A stretch of 64,000 nucleotides of DNA from Metabacillus idriensis (GCF_009674765.1 NZ_WKKF01000006.1:62001-126000), one strand, 5' to 3'; counted from the stretch's first letter, positions 45,101 to 52,305 are shown. The notes: generated by a model from the sequence alone, not told the origin. Program-made: numbers and translations.

Positions 45101-45765
45101 TTTATGTGAAACAGCGCACGATGCTGAGATTTCCAGACCTGTTTAAAGAAGCCTTTCATCCAGGAGCTTTTGCAGGATCATCTAAGCAGACTAAAGAAAT
45201 CCTTGAAAACTGCCTGCAGGACCTGCTGGTTTCGCTGCAATTTCATGTCCTGCAAGAGCTGCAGGCAACAACCCTTAGGCTTGAAAAATACAGCCACAAG
45301 CTGCTTGCGGATGTGTTTAAGCGCCATTCCAAAGATATGGCACTGACTAATAACCAGCTTAGGACATCTTTGCCTGAATTCTCGAAATTTCAAACACCCA
45401 AGCTGCAGGCTGTGTTAAAAGACATAACCAATGGTGAAATTCGCCAGCCGCTGAAAAGATTTAAAAATACAAAATCCTTTTTCGAAAAAAATGAGAAGAA
45501 AATAATGAGTGACGAGCTGCAGAAGAAACTTGATCAGCCGATCTCAGATATACTGGAAGCTCACGAGCATCAATTCGGTGAATATTATCGCGAGCAGTTC
45601 ATGAATGAATGCAGACTGCTGACTGAGAACCTGGCCAATCAGGCAGAGAATTATTATGAAGCGCTGCTGTCTGCTTATACAAATGATGATTTGACCCTGC
45701 ATCAACTAGGTAATCAAACTCTGAAGCAAATTATGACGGAGCTTGAGAACAATGAGCAGCAATAA
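42181..45765 (+). CDS. dynA: Dynamin-like membrane-fusion GTPase DynA (double dynamin)
   Basis: 1194 residues with two complete dynamin modules. First GTPase: P-loop GHFSAGKSTMIN (~49-60), DTPGIDS (~139) and NQID (~198). Second: GAFSAGKSSFAN (~623-634), DTPGADS (~770) and NAIDLAES (~830). Each is followed by long helical stalk regions with coiled-coil content (KTLEAQVDEANKQLEEL; EEKQKRESELFEEI). B. subtilis DynA (1193 residues) tethers and fuses membranes and helps against phage and pore damage. Overlaps the next small gene by 14 bp. Confidence 0.95.
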   Translation: MSTKTLKHHLLPRSAAVFERMIEDKAAAAKVKELIYKVHKETKHIAFTGHFSAGKSTMINTILEESILPTSPIPTSANVVLLQKGDKSVILHDGSGNLLKLNAEYSIQQVKDYCKQGEEILKVEISDSYQALPENVVIMDTPGIDSTDAAHRMATESTLHLADLIFYVTDYNHVQSEENVAFISEMIHKGKNVCLIVNQIDKHREEEVPFTYFKSQIEMTFGGAGLSKNHIFYTSLVDLENTHNQLQTVKKLIRDTIAENHLVIQNAQFTLKSLVEEFLKWKEDDLEIKGIQADDLIQQLESVQINKEASASALQSLLDTVNSAVFDMKEQLQYILKNANLIPFETRSKAERFIEAAQPGFKVGLLFSKAKTLEEKQKRESELFEEITERLQSQITWHISELLKKKSAEYEIHDPVILNNIQSFHVKIQPQLLQDSIHKGATVNSQYTLTFSGDLSEAVKKECKQQVLPLIEEIERHLKNQSADQIKTLEAQVDEANKQLEELNETYHSLISYEQVKNDLMELMVQQSFPDINFTEWMQKHPEKEPVEGMLEARHPGSAMSDEVTNEEKPEHDLQPDQDFFSQQIARASEAMRNIPGFQMLSSSLLEKAHSLQNKSFTVALFGAFSAGKSSFANALLGEKLLPSSPTPTTATINKIVPVTADKPHGYIEVKFKSEEAFLKEIADLFSIEAESVQSALLKLERLEGGNERLKSLLPLYTHALKNFSSISGKVRGVNREEYKEFVANEEKACTVEEVIIYFDSPLSRNGITIVDTPGADSFNSRHTEVAFDYIKNADAILFVTYYNHPFSKGDREFLKQLGRVKDTFAMDKMFFVINAIDLAESKEEIEMVKEYITAQLLTHEIRHPRLYGISSLMELEKTADPALSEFAQFQDDFMHFINNDLSASMIMSARVELSIAKQQLQSILEAANDDQEKRKKELERLSTERAEIGSMLRADEHELEQKQVLQEIKEQLFYVKQRTMLRFPDLFKEAFHPGAFAGSSKQTKEILENCLQDLLVSLQFHVLQELQATTLRLEKYSHKLLADVFKRHSKDMALTNNQLRTSLPEFSKFQTPKLQAVLKDITNGEIRQPLKRFKNTKSFFEKNEKKIMSDELQKKLDQPISDILEAHEHQFGEYYREQFMNECRLLTENLANQAENYYEALLSAYTNDDLTLHQLGNQTLKQIMTELENNEQQ

Positions 45766-45952
45766 ATATCAGGTTTGTGCAGCATGCACTCATTTTCAAA
45801 GCTTCCGCAGCGAAGGAAAAATGATTTACCGCTGCGGCAGGCTGGGCTTTGAAACAAAGCCGGATTATTCTTTCAATTGCTGGACACCGGCTGAGGCCGT
45901 TTTGAACCTGATGAAAAAAAGAGGAGACTTGCCCAATGACAAACGTACATGA
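45752..45952 (+). CDS. Small putative zinc-binding protein coupled to dynA
   Basis: 66 residues from ATG 45752, inside the end of dynA. Four cysteines in a zinc-ribbon-like arrangement: CAAC (C-x2-C), YRCGRLGFETKP and FNCWTPAEAV. Tail is basic (MKKRGDLPNDKRT). It also overlaps ypbS by 17 bp, forming a three-gene coupled unit dynA-orf66-ypbS. No family name known to me. Confidence 0.72.
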   Translation: MSSNKYQVCAACTHFQSFRSEGKMIYRCGRLGFETKPDYSFNCWTPAEAVLNLMKKRGDLPNDKRT

Positions 45953-46211
45953 AGAAATTTCAGCTCACAGTAAAAAACAGCACGCGATAGTTTCCAAATT
46001 TTTATCGTTAGAAGAAAAAAGAGAAGCGCTGATTGAGCAAGCCGTTCAGCAATGCAGACAATCACAGTCCTTCTCTGTAACTGGCATTAATGCAGTTACA
46101 GCTGAGATCAATGAACTTGCTAAACAAGGCATAATCCCGACCAGAAAACTAGTCACAGAAGAAATGGTTCATGAGTACGTACAGCGAAAATCTACTGGTG
46201 ATAACCAATAA
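45936..46211 (+). CDS. ypbS: YpbS family protein (DUF2533)
   Basis: 91 residues with AGAGGAGA RBS inside the previous gene. Helical soluble protein: MTNVHEEISAHSKKQHAIVSK would be the first helix region, then EEKREALIEQAVQQC and NELAKQGIIPTRKLVTEEMV. Matches the DUF2533 pattern I recall for B. subtilis YpbS, which also follows dynA (ypbR). Function unknown. Confidence 0.78.
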   Translation: MTNVHEEISAHSKKQHAIVSKFLSLEEKREALIEQAVQQCRQSQSFSVTGINAVTAEINELAKQGIIPTRKLVTEEMVHEYVQRKSTGDNQ

Positions 46212-46280
46212 CTTCTGCGAGTAATCACACCCGCTTAATGGAAATCCTAAGATTAACACAACTGAAAAGAGGTGTTATAA

Positions 46281-46424
46281 ATGGGCAGAACAAAAAGCGG
46301 AAATGCAAATGCACAGCGCAACAACAATGAAAAAAAGAAAAATGGCTTTAATGAAGAATTCGCTTCTTATGCAGAAACAGAAGTGAAAAAAATGAACAGC
46401 AAAAAGAAAAAGGACTCTAACTAG
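46281..46424 (+). CDS. Small basic hydrophilic protein (spore-protein-like)
   Basis: 47 residues, ATG 46281 with AAGAGGTG. Composition is Lys/Asn rich: MGRTKSGNANAQRNNNEKKK, then GFNEEFASYAETEVKKMNS and a Lys run. The FNEEFAxxxET segment recalls the repeated EFASET box of gamma-type SASPs and a similar FQEEFGQE occurs in the 51-residue protein at 54193-54348. Spore role is a guess. Terminator follows. Confidence 0.6.
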   Translation: MGRTKSGNANAQRNNNEKKKNGFNEEFASYAETEVKKMNSKKKKDSN

Positions 46425-46438
46425 TCCTTTATAGACAG

Positions 46439-46468
46439 GAGACCTTCACAAATGTGGAGGTCTTTTTC
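46439..46468 (+). terminator. Terminator before ypcP
   Basis: GAGACCTTCACA and TGTGGAGGTCTT pair with one mismatch around a two-base loop, followed by T residues. Confidence 0.82.
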
Positions 46469-46550
46469 ATGTTTTTCCCTTTCAGCCTGCCGCTCTTATT
46501 ATGATATGATAGAGGTACTTGAATTTTTTAGATAGGGGATCAGATAATAG

Positions 46551-47447
46551 ATGAATAATAAACAGCATTTATTAATTGTAGATGGCATGGCGCTTCTTTT
46601 TAGAGCCTTTTATGCAACTTCTGTATACGGCAATTTTATGATTAACAGCAAAGGCGTTCCAACAAATGCAGTGAACGGCTTCTTAAAGCATTTACTGGCA
46701 TCCATTAAACATTTTAACCCGAGTCATGTGATTTGCTGCTGGGATATGGGAAGCAAAACGTACCGTTCGGAATTGTTTGATCACTATAAAGCAAACCGTC
46801 CGGAAGCTCCGGTTGAAATGCTTCCGCAATTTGACTTAGCTAAAGAAGTAGTTGAGGCTTTAAATATCCCGAATATTGGACTTTCAGGCTATGAGGCGGA
46901 CGATTGCATCGGTACTCTTGCGAAACTGTACGGAGGTGAGATGAATGTCTCAATCCTGACAGGTGACCGTGATTTGCTGCAGTTATTGACGGTGGATGTA
47001 CAGGTTGTTCTTATGCAAAAAGGTATTGGCCAGTATAAAGTATATACACACGATTTTTTCACTGAAGAAACAGGCATTCTTCCGGCTCATCTGATCGATG
47101 TAAAAGGATTGATGGGAGACAGCAGCGATAACTATCCTGGGGTAAAAGGCATAGGTGAAAAAACCGCCTATAAATTGATTGCGAAATACAAGTCCATTGA
47201 AGGCCTGCTCAGCAGCCTGGAAGAGCTGACTAAAGCGCAGCGTTCTAAGATTGAACAAGATCTTGAAATGCTTCATTTATCACGAAGACTTGCTGAAATT
47301 ACATGTGATGTGCCAGTTGAGTGCCCGCTTGATGAAGCCATTTTGAATGTTGAACATAACCGGGCTGTTCAGATGATTGAGGAACTGGAACTCAGAGGGC
47401 TGCACACATTTTTATCAGATGCCCTGGCAGTGAGAGAGGCAATGTGA
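46551..47447 (+). CDS. ypcP: 5'-3' exonuclease (PolA N-terminal-like), YpcP
   Basis: 298 residues. Flap-endonuclease family: MNNKQHLLIVDGMALLFRAF with the first metal Asp, CCWDMGSKTYRSELFDHYKA (arch start), YEADDCIGTLAK, VSILTGDRDLLQLL, and VKGLMGDSSDNYPGVKGIG with the H3TH motif. Length equals B. subtilis YpcP (ExoR-type), which can replace the 5' nuclease of Pol I in removing RNA primers. Terminator stem lies over the stop codon. Confidence 0.93.
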   Translation: MNNKQHLLIVDGMALLFRAFYATSVYGNFMINSKGVPTNAVNGFLKHLLASIKHFNPSHVICCWDMGSKTYRSELFDHYKANRPEAPVEMLPQFDLAKEVVEALNIPNIGLSGYEADDCIGTLAKLYGGEMNVSILTGDRDLLQLLTVDVQVVLMQKGIGQYKVYTHDFFTEETGILPAHLIDVKGLMGDSSDNYPGVKGIGEKTAYKLIAKYKSIEGLLSSLEELTKAQRSKIEQDLEMLHLSRRLAEITCDVPVECPLDEAILNVEHNRAVQMIEELELRGLHTFLSDALAVREAM

Positions 47448-47460
47448 CCTCTCTTTTTTT
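47434..47460 (+). terminator. Terminator of ypcP overlapping its stop
   Basis: GAGAGG and CCTCTC pair across CAATGTGA (which contains the TGA stop), followed by seven T residues. Confidence 0.8.
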
Positions 47461-47514
47461 GATTAATTGCTCTAATTCCTTTATGCTTCTAATTATAAGA
47501 TTGGAGTGGCGATC

Positions 47515-48177
47515 ATGAAGAAAGCATTGATTATCGGAGCAACTGGCTTGATCGGGACCGAATTGCTCAGCCTCCTGCTTGTATCTAAGCAGTACTCAGA
47601 AGTGAAGACGATTACAAGAAAACCATTAACACATGAAAATACCAAACATAAAAATACCGTAATTTCCGATTTCGATCATTTATCTGATTACGGCAGTGAA
47701 TTTGCCGCAGATGAATTATTTATTTGTTTAGGCACCACGATGAAGCAGGCAAAATCAAAGGAAGCATTTTATAAAGTCGATTTTGAATACGCAGTGGAAG
47801 CTGCCCGGCTGGCAAAACAGCATGGCGTTAAAAAAGTTCTTGCTGTCTCAGCTATCGGAGCAGATTGCGATTCGATGTTTTACTATAATCGTGTAAAAGG
47901 ACAAATGGAGGATGCCTTAAGGAACATGGGGCTGCCCTCGGTAATATTGTTCAGGCCGTCTCTGCTGCTCGGTGACAGGGAAGACTTACGTTATGGAGAG
48001 AAGATGGGTGAATGGGCAGCTAAAAGTTTTGGATTCCTATTTATCGGAAAATTAAAAATAATGAAGCCGATCCATGCAAAAACGGTGGCTAAAGCAATGG
48101 TAAAAGAAGCTCAAAATAAAGATCCCCTCGTTATCACGTTTCAATCAGATGAAATTCATGAAATTGGCTATTACTAA
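47515..48177 (+). CDS. NAD(P)-binding SDR-like oxidoreductase (HTATIP2/YbjT type)
   Basis: 220 residues from ATG 47515 with GGAG 8 bp before. N-terminal dinucleotide-binding motif KKALIIGATGLIGTELLSLL (GxxGxxG) and ALAVSAIGAD-like segment KKVLAVSAIGADCDSMFYYN with the YxxxK at YNRVKGQME. Atypical short-chain dehydrogenase, similar to human HTATIP2 and bacterial relatives of unclear substrate. Single gene between ypcP and the 91-residue gene. Confidence 0.82.
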   Translation: MKKALIIGATGLIGTELLSLLLVSKQYSEVKTITRKPLTHENTKHKNTVISDFDHLSDYGSEFAADELFICLGTTMKQAKSKEAFYKVDFEYAVEAARLAKQHGVKKVLAVSAIGADCDSMFYYNRVKGQMEDALRNMGLPSVILFRPSLLLGDREDLRYGEKMGEWAAKSFGFLFIGKLKIMKPIHAKTVAKAMVKEAQNKDPLVITFQSDEIHEIGYY

Positions 48178-48250
48178 TCAGTATAGAAATTTTTTCACCC
48201 ATCAGCTAAAATTAGAATGGATGAAATTTTACACCTAAGGCGGGGTCTGC

Positions 48251-48526
48251 TTGCTACATACGAAACAGTCGGTTACAGATTATTTGCTGCATTTAAAAGA
48301 TAAAGGATTTCAGCTTAAGGAAGATGCTTTTGGCTTTATCGAGTTCGGCAAACATTATACAGGTGCTGAAGATGAGCTTGTCATTGCTGCAATCGAGCTG
48401 ACATTAAAAGCACAGAAGGAATTTGACGGCTCATTTTTTGTCTCTCTTTTAGAAAGACTGACAAAAGAAAAGGCAAAAAACCGAAAACAGGCAATTCTTG
48501 TGGCGCAAAAATTGAATTTGATCTAA
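48251..48526 (+). CDS. Small hypothetical protein (DUF6123-like)
   Basis: 91 residues from TTG 48251, RBS AAGGCGGGG. Helical soluble protein (VTDYLLHLKDKGFQLKED; DELVIAAIELTLKAQKEFD; RKQAILVAQKLNLI). I associate this pattern with DUF6123 found in Bacillaceae, but the assignment is from memory. The ending NRKQAILVAQKLNL resembles a helix used for protein contact. Function unknown. Confidence 0.6.
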   Translation: MLHTKQSVTDYLLHLKDKGFQLKEDAFGFIEFGKHYTGAEDELVIAAIELTLKAQKEFDGSFFVSLLERLTKEKAKNRKQAILVAQKLNLI

Positions 48527-48583
48527 TTTGAGAAGAGGGTGAAGTTTTGCTCTTCCGCTTGGCACTTATAATAAAAGGTTGTT

Positions 48584-48797
48584 ATTGTATAGATTGTTGT
48601 TTTTGATTTTAAATGTTGTCCGTTTCTTTCCGCTGCAAGAACTTCCTTTCCGCGGTCCGGCTGGGAGCCTCCTCGGCTTTGCCTGGGGGGTCTCCCATTT
48701 CCCTCTATTTTCCCGCAGGAGTCAAGTTCCTGCAGCGTAGATCCACTTAATGTCTAAATCATCTAATTTAAAAGCAACAAAGTTTACGAATAGAGCC
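48584..48797 (-). repeat. Family A repeat copy A4 (minus orientation)
   Basis: Reversed family A core: CTTTCCGCGGTCCGGCTGGG, TCTCCCATTTCCCTCTATTT, GAGTCAAGTTCCTGCAGCG and AAGCAACAAAGTTTACGAAT. The hairpin terminator and GGGGCTGTCC-type ends are absent. It fills the gap between the 91-residue gene and the EamA transporter terminator (48527-48801). Confidence 0.72.
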
Positions 48798-48801
48798 ACA
48801 T

Positions 48802-48836
48802 AAAAAAATCTCGGGGCGCTCCCGAGATTTTTTATG
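48802..48836 (-). terminator. Terminator of ypdP-ypdQ-transporter cluster
   Basis: AAAAAATCTCGGG and CCCGAGATTTTTT form a 13-bp stem with a five-base loop and A/T tails on both sides. It overlaps the stop codon of the EamA gene. Confidence 0.85.
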
Positions 48837-49728
48837 TGGAAAGAGATTCTTCAGTTTTGTTCTGCTTCCATTCAGCTGTAAGCATGGCTGCCAAAATAAG
48901 CAGACAGCCTGTCATGCCGTATAGGGTCAGCCGCTCACCAATGAAAATATAAGCAGTTAAAGCAGCGAATACAGGCTCTGACGCATAGATGAGTGCAACT
49001 CTTGAGGCTGTTGTGTATTGCTGAAGCTTTGTTTGAACGAAAAAGGCGAAAGCAGTTGCAAATAGTGCTGTAATAATAAGCGCAAAGAGAACTTCAAATG
49101 TAAACATGCTCCTGAAATTTTCTTTTACGTTTGAAGCTTCAAATAATCCGGATGAAAAAAAACTCAAAAAAGAGACCGTTCCAAGCTGAACAATCGTCAG
49201 CATCCAAGCATCATGGCTGCCTGAAAACTTCCCGGTAAAGATAATATGAAGAGCAAACGCAGCAGCGCAGAAGAAAACAAGTAAATCCCCAATATTCAGA
49301 GAGGAAAAATCACTCAGGGTTAAAAGGTATAAGCCGGCAGTTCCTAGTGCTGCTGCAAAATAAACTGTTTTTCTTGCCCGTTCCCTAAGCAGCCAGATGG
49401 ACAAAAGTGGAACGATCATAACACTTAAACCCGTTATAAATCCGGCCTTTGAAGAAGTCGTATATAATAGCCCAACAGTCTGAAAGGCGTATCCTAAGAA
49501 TAAAAAGACGCCAAGCGATATTCCCGCAAGCCATGTCTCTTTTGAAAGACGAAAGCGGGTTACTCTTAAACTTATCATCGTAAGGATAACTGCTGCCGCA
49601 AAAAAACGGACGCCATTAAAAAAATGCGGCGGCATAAATTGAATGGCTTTTTGAACAATAACAAAAGTAGAACCCCAAATAAGAGCAACAAGCAGGAGAC
49701 TTAAATCAGCAGCGGAAGATTTTTTCAT
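48832..49728 (-). CDS. EamA/DMT superfamily transporter
   Basis: 298 residues, ten predicted membrane segments in two EamA repeats. Landmarks: LLLVALIWGSTFVIVQKAIQ at the start, the P-E/A-x-x-A-L-like region ASEPVFAALTAYIFIGERLT in the second repeat. Drug/metabolite exporter family; substrate unknown (amino acids or drugs in relatives). Overlaps ypdQ by 4 bp, so coupled to it. Charged C-terminal tail WKQNKTEESLST. Confidence 0.87.
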   Translation of the reverse strand: MKKSSAADLSLLLVALIWGSTFVIVQKAIQFMPPHFFNGVRFFAAAVILTMISLRVTRFRLSKETWLAGISLGVFLFLGYAFQTVGLLYTTSSKAGFITGLSVMIVPLLSIWLLRERARKTVYFAAALGTAGLYLLTLSDFSSLNIGDLLVFFCAAAFALHIIFTGKFSGSHDAWMLTIVQLGTVSFLSFFSSGLFEASNVKENFRSMFTFEVLFALIITALFATAFAFFVQTKLQQYTTASRVALIYASEPVFAALTAYIFIGERLTLYGMTGCLLILAAMLTAEWKQNKTEESLST

Positions 49729-50126
49729 CTTTCATTTTCTCCGTTCATCCGAATGGCGGACCTTGATAACTGGTCCGCTACGCTGTTTTGTTTGCTCGGA
49801 ATCCACTTTATAAAAAATAGCTCAAATTGATTTTTTAAGCTTAAAGCCTTCTCAAGAAGCGGGACAAAAGCTGGATTTTTCACATATTCTTTTTCAACAG
49901 CCCGCTCGACAAGCTGTGAATCCGTTCTGACTGAAATAATCGTAAAACCTTTCTCTAGACAAATTTCCAGGCTTTTTATTAACGCATGGTATTCTGCTTC
50001 ATGATTCGTCATGATGCCAAGAGGTACCGAAAACTGTTCCCCTTTGCCGTGGCCTTTAATGAAAATACCGGCTCCTGAAGGTCCAGGATCACCAGCACTG
50101 GCCCCGTCTATATAAACTTCGATCAT
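49725..50126 (-). CDS. ypdQ: RNase H-like protein YpdQ
   Basis: 133 residues. RNase HI fold with the acidic residues in order: YIDGASAGDPGPSGAGI (Asp), NHEAEYHALIKSLE (Glu), ISVRTDSQLVERAV (Asp) and NSVADQLSRSA (Asp). Corresponds to B. subtilis YpdQ (14.7-kDa RNase H-like protein), which is also next to ypdP. Whether it cleaves RNA:DNA hybrids is uncertain. Second RNase H-like gene (ypeP) lies 866 bp away on the other strand. Confidence 0.85.
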   Translation of the reverse strand: MIEVYIDGASAGDPGPSGAGIFIKGHGKGEQFSVPLGIMTNHEAEYHALIKSLEICLEKGFTIISVRTDSQLVERAVEKEYVKNPAFVPLLEKALSLKNQFELFFIKWIPSKQNSVADQLSRSAIRMNGENER

Positions 50127-50141
50127 CTAGTCTTCAACTCC

Positions 50142-50819
50142 TTACTCATGGGGCTTCATTTTTTTAGCTAAATAGGCGAAAGGTGTATCAATAATCGCCA
50201 CAACAAACTTAATCAAATAGGTTGTAATAAAAATTTGGACCCAGACTGAAAATGGGTAGACGCCAAGAAACGCGATAGAAGTAAAAATAAGTGTGTCAAT
50301 CAATTGGCTGATCATCGTGCTGCCATTATTGCGAACCCAAAGCAATCGGTCAGACGGAAATTTCTTTCTGATATAAGAATAAATCGCTACATCTGCATAT
50401 TGACTGATGATAAATGCAGCAAGACTTCCAAGTGCTATGCGGGGAATGAGGCCGAAAATCGTTTCCAGTGCACCTTGTGCAAAATCAGTCTCGTCAGGCT
50501 TGAACATAAGAACTCCCTGCATGATGACAGTTAAAGAGATTAACGTTGCAAATCCGAGCCATACTGCTTTTTTGGCTTCTTTCTCTCCATATTTTTCATT
50601 TAAAATGTCAGTAACTAAGAAAGCTGTCCCATACATGATATTCCCCATCGTTGCGGTCAAACCAAAGATTTCAATGGTTTTGACAACCTGCAGATTGGCA
50701 ACAACCGTTGAAAAGCCAATCCAGACAAACAATCCGCTTTTTCCGAACAGTTTATAAAATAAAAGAACAATGATAAAATTGATTAACGCAAAACCAAGCC
50801 ACAACATTTCATTTGGCAT
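50142..50819 (-). CDS. ypdP: Queuosine precursor transporter YpdP (YhhQ/ECF-like)
   Basis: 225 residues, about six membrane segments. VUT/YhhQ family: LLFYKLFGKSGLFVWIGFST, GTAFLVTDILNEKYGEKEAK (the highly conserved loop) and KFPSDRLLWVRNNGSTMISQ, LIDTLIFTSIAFL. Imports queuosine precursors such as preQ0/preQ1 for tRNA modification. I found no preQ1 riboswitch in the short upstream region. Conserved ypdP-ypdQ order. Confidence 0.9.
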   Translation of the reverse strand: MPNEMLWLGFALINFIIVLLFYKLFGKSGLFVWIGFSTVVANLQVVKTIEIFGLTATMGNIMYGTAFLVTDILNEKYGEKEAKKAVWLGFATLISLTVIMQGVLMFKPDETDFAQGALETIFGLIPRIALGSLAAFIISQYADVAIYSYIRKKFPSDRLLWVRNNGSTMISQLIDTLIFTSIAFLGVYPFSVWVQIFITTYLIKFVVAIIDTPFAYLAKKMKPHE

Positions 50820-50991
50820 ACAATCTGTCTCCTTGCTTATATGTTTAGTAAGGCTGCTTTAGTATAGGCTGCTTTTGAGTCAGCAAGCGGCCAGGTTAAT
50901 TACCGAATATGATTATAGCACAGTGAATACATTTGATGGTATGAGCAAAACTACTGCATATAGAGCTCATCCGATTTAGGGAGTGGAACAG

Positions 50992-51657
50992 GTGAAATAT
51001 CTAATTAAATGGATGTACAGCAGCCCGAAAAAAAAGAACATGCTTTTCACATCTGATGATGAAACAGATCTTGATTCAGCCATCTCGATTGGTGATGATC
51101 TCGAGAAAACAGGCAGGGTGAAATCAATAGAATTCATTGATACACGAGGGACTCCATGGTCGCTTAAAGAATTAAAGAAATTAAAATTGAAAGTCGTGCA
51201 TGAGCCTGCCGATGTCGAAGCTTATTTTGACGGCAACTACAATAAACAAACAAAAGAAGCAGGTCTTGGCGCTGTCATCTACTACACTTTAAACGAGAAA
51301 CGGACAAGAATGAGATTCAGTGCAAAAGCAGAAGAGGCAGCATCCAACAATGAAGCAGAATACATGGCTGTTTACTTTCTGGTGCAAAAGCTTGAAGAGC
51401 TCGGCGTGCGCTATCAGGATGTAACATTTAAAGGAGATTCGCAAGTCGTGCTTAACCAGCTCTCTGGCGAGTGGCCCGTCTATGAAGAAGCGTACACACT
51501 CTGGCTTGATAGAATTGAAGCAGCCCTGAAAAAAATGAAAGTGCGCCCAATATGCATGCCAATTGCCCGAAAAGAGAATGAAGAAGCTGATAAGCTTGCA
51601 GGTCAAGGATTAAAAGGAATAACAATTGCAAGTGAATGGAAGCTTGAAAGTGATTGA
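50992..51657 (+). CDS. ypeP: RNase H-like protein YpeP with N-terminal extension
   Basis: 221 residues from GTG 50992 (MKYLIKWMYSSPKKK), spaced 8 bp from GGGAG, matching the family start. N-terminal ~70 residues (FTSDDETDLDSAISIGDDLE; WSLKELKKLKLK) are a small domain of its own. RNase H fold follows: AYFDGNYNKQTKEAGLGAVI, SNNEAEYMAVYFLVQKLEE, VTFKGDSQVVLNQLSGEW and RKENEEADKLAGQGLKG with all four acidic residues. Ends in TGATG overlap with ypeQ. Confidence 0.87.
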   Translation: MKYLIKWMYSSPKKKNMLFTSDDETDLDSAISIGDDLEKTGRVKSIEFIDTRGTPWSLKELKKLKLKVVHEPADVEAYFDGNYNKQTKEAGLGAVIYYTLNEKRTRMRFSAKAEEAASNNEAEYMAVYFLVQKLEELGVRYQDVTFKGDSQVVLNQLSGEWPVYEEAYTLWLDRIEAALKKMKVRPICMPIARKENEEADKLAGQGLKGITIASEWKLESD

Positions 51658-51848
51658 TGGAGATGAATGAATTGGAGAAAAAACAAGTTGTTTGTGAGAT
51701 TGACCAGCTTCTGGACACTTATTGCACAGATTGTTTGTTAAAAAAGCATTTTCGCAAGGAATACGGGAAGAAGTATGCACATTCTTTCTGTATTGAAGAA
51801 TGCACGGTCGGTCAAAAAATTAAAGAATACGGCAAGAAGCTAATATGA
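51657..51848 (+). CDS. ypeQ: YpeQ-type small zinc-finger protein
   Basis: 63 residues, ATG 51657 overlapping the ypeP stop; the next ATG (51663) is possible. Cysteine pattern YCTDCLLKKHF and FCIEECTVGQKIKEYG (C-x2-C ... C-x3-C) suggests one bound zinc. Helix-rich, basic. B. subtilis YpeQ follows ypeP in the same way; small Zn-finger proteins of this type (DUF2602-like) have no known role. Confidence 0.8.
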   Translation: MEMNELEKKQVVCEIDQLLDTYCTDCLLKKHFRKEYGKKYAHSFCIEECTVGQKIKEYGKKLI

Positions 51849-51884
51849 AAATCCGCTGACAATTTGATTCAGCGGATTTTTTTA
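51848..51884 (+). terminator. Terminator of ypeP-ypeQ
   Basis: AAAATCCGCTGA and TCAGCGGATTTT form a 12-bp stem with trailing T-run, right at the ypeQ stop. Confidence 0.88.
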
Positions 51885-51908
51885 AAGATAAGAAAGCATA
51901 TAATTTTG

Positions 51909-52036
51909 CGCTTGGATGTCTGGCTCCATCGCCCAACTCCTCGGCCAGAAAGGCTCCGCCAGTAAAGGCAAAAAGCGCCTTTACTGGCGGAGCCTTATCT
52001 GTCATGCCTGCGCTAAACGGGCGCTTCCGCTTTTCT
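51909..52036 (+). repeat. Family B repeat copy B6 with 18-bp perfect hairpin
   Basis: Flanks TGGCTCCATCGCCCAACTCC and GCCTGCGCTAAACGGGCGCT enclose a flawless 18-bp hairpin: arms at 51952-51969 and 51977-51994 around loop AAAAAGC. It ends 2 bp before the stop codon of the minus-strand gene at 52039. Confidence 0.82.
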
Positions 52037-52038
52037 TG

Positions 52039-52305
52039 TTATTGCTTAGCTTCGTTCAGCTGGTGTTCACATTGCAGCAGAAGTTCATTCTGATTGCTGA
52101 GAAAGTCTTGGTCGACTTCTGTATCTCCAGCGGTCTGATAAATTGCTTTTGCATCCTGCAGTGCTTTTTCCGCGTTTTGAATGGCCTCAGGATCCATGCT
52201 CATTGTTGCAGATCCTGTCATTTTTTGTGCTGCTGCTACAGCCATTTCCAATTGTTTAAGATTATTAAAACCGCTGATAAGGCCGGTATGATTAATCTGA
52301 TCCAT
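52039..52305 (-). CDS. Small helical protein (DUF2564-like)
   Basis: 88 residues from ATG 52305 with GGAGGTGA five bases before; a GTG-based extension overlaps the RBS. Two long helices: LISGFNNLKQLEMAVAAAQK and AIQNAEKALQDAKAIYQTAG, then FLSNQNELLLQCEHQLNEAK. I associate it with DUF2564 (YpeB-cluster small proteins of Bacillus), tentatively. Likely spore or cytoplasmic protein; function unknown. No separate terminator apart from the adjoining repeat B6. Confidence 0.62.
   Translation of the reverse strand: MDQINHTGLISGFNNLKQLEMAVAAAQKMTGSATMSMDPEAIQNAEKALQDAKAIYQTAGDTEVDQDFLSNQNELLLQCEHQLNEAKQ

Noticed and set aside
48900-51900. Genomic island around the EamA transporter
   Set aside because: ypdQ, ypdP, ypeP and ypeQ are core Bacillus genes in conserved order; no integrase or tRNA.
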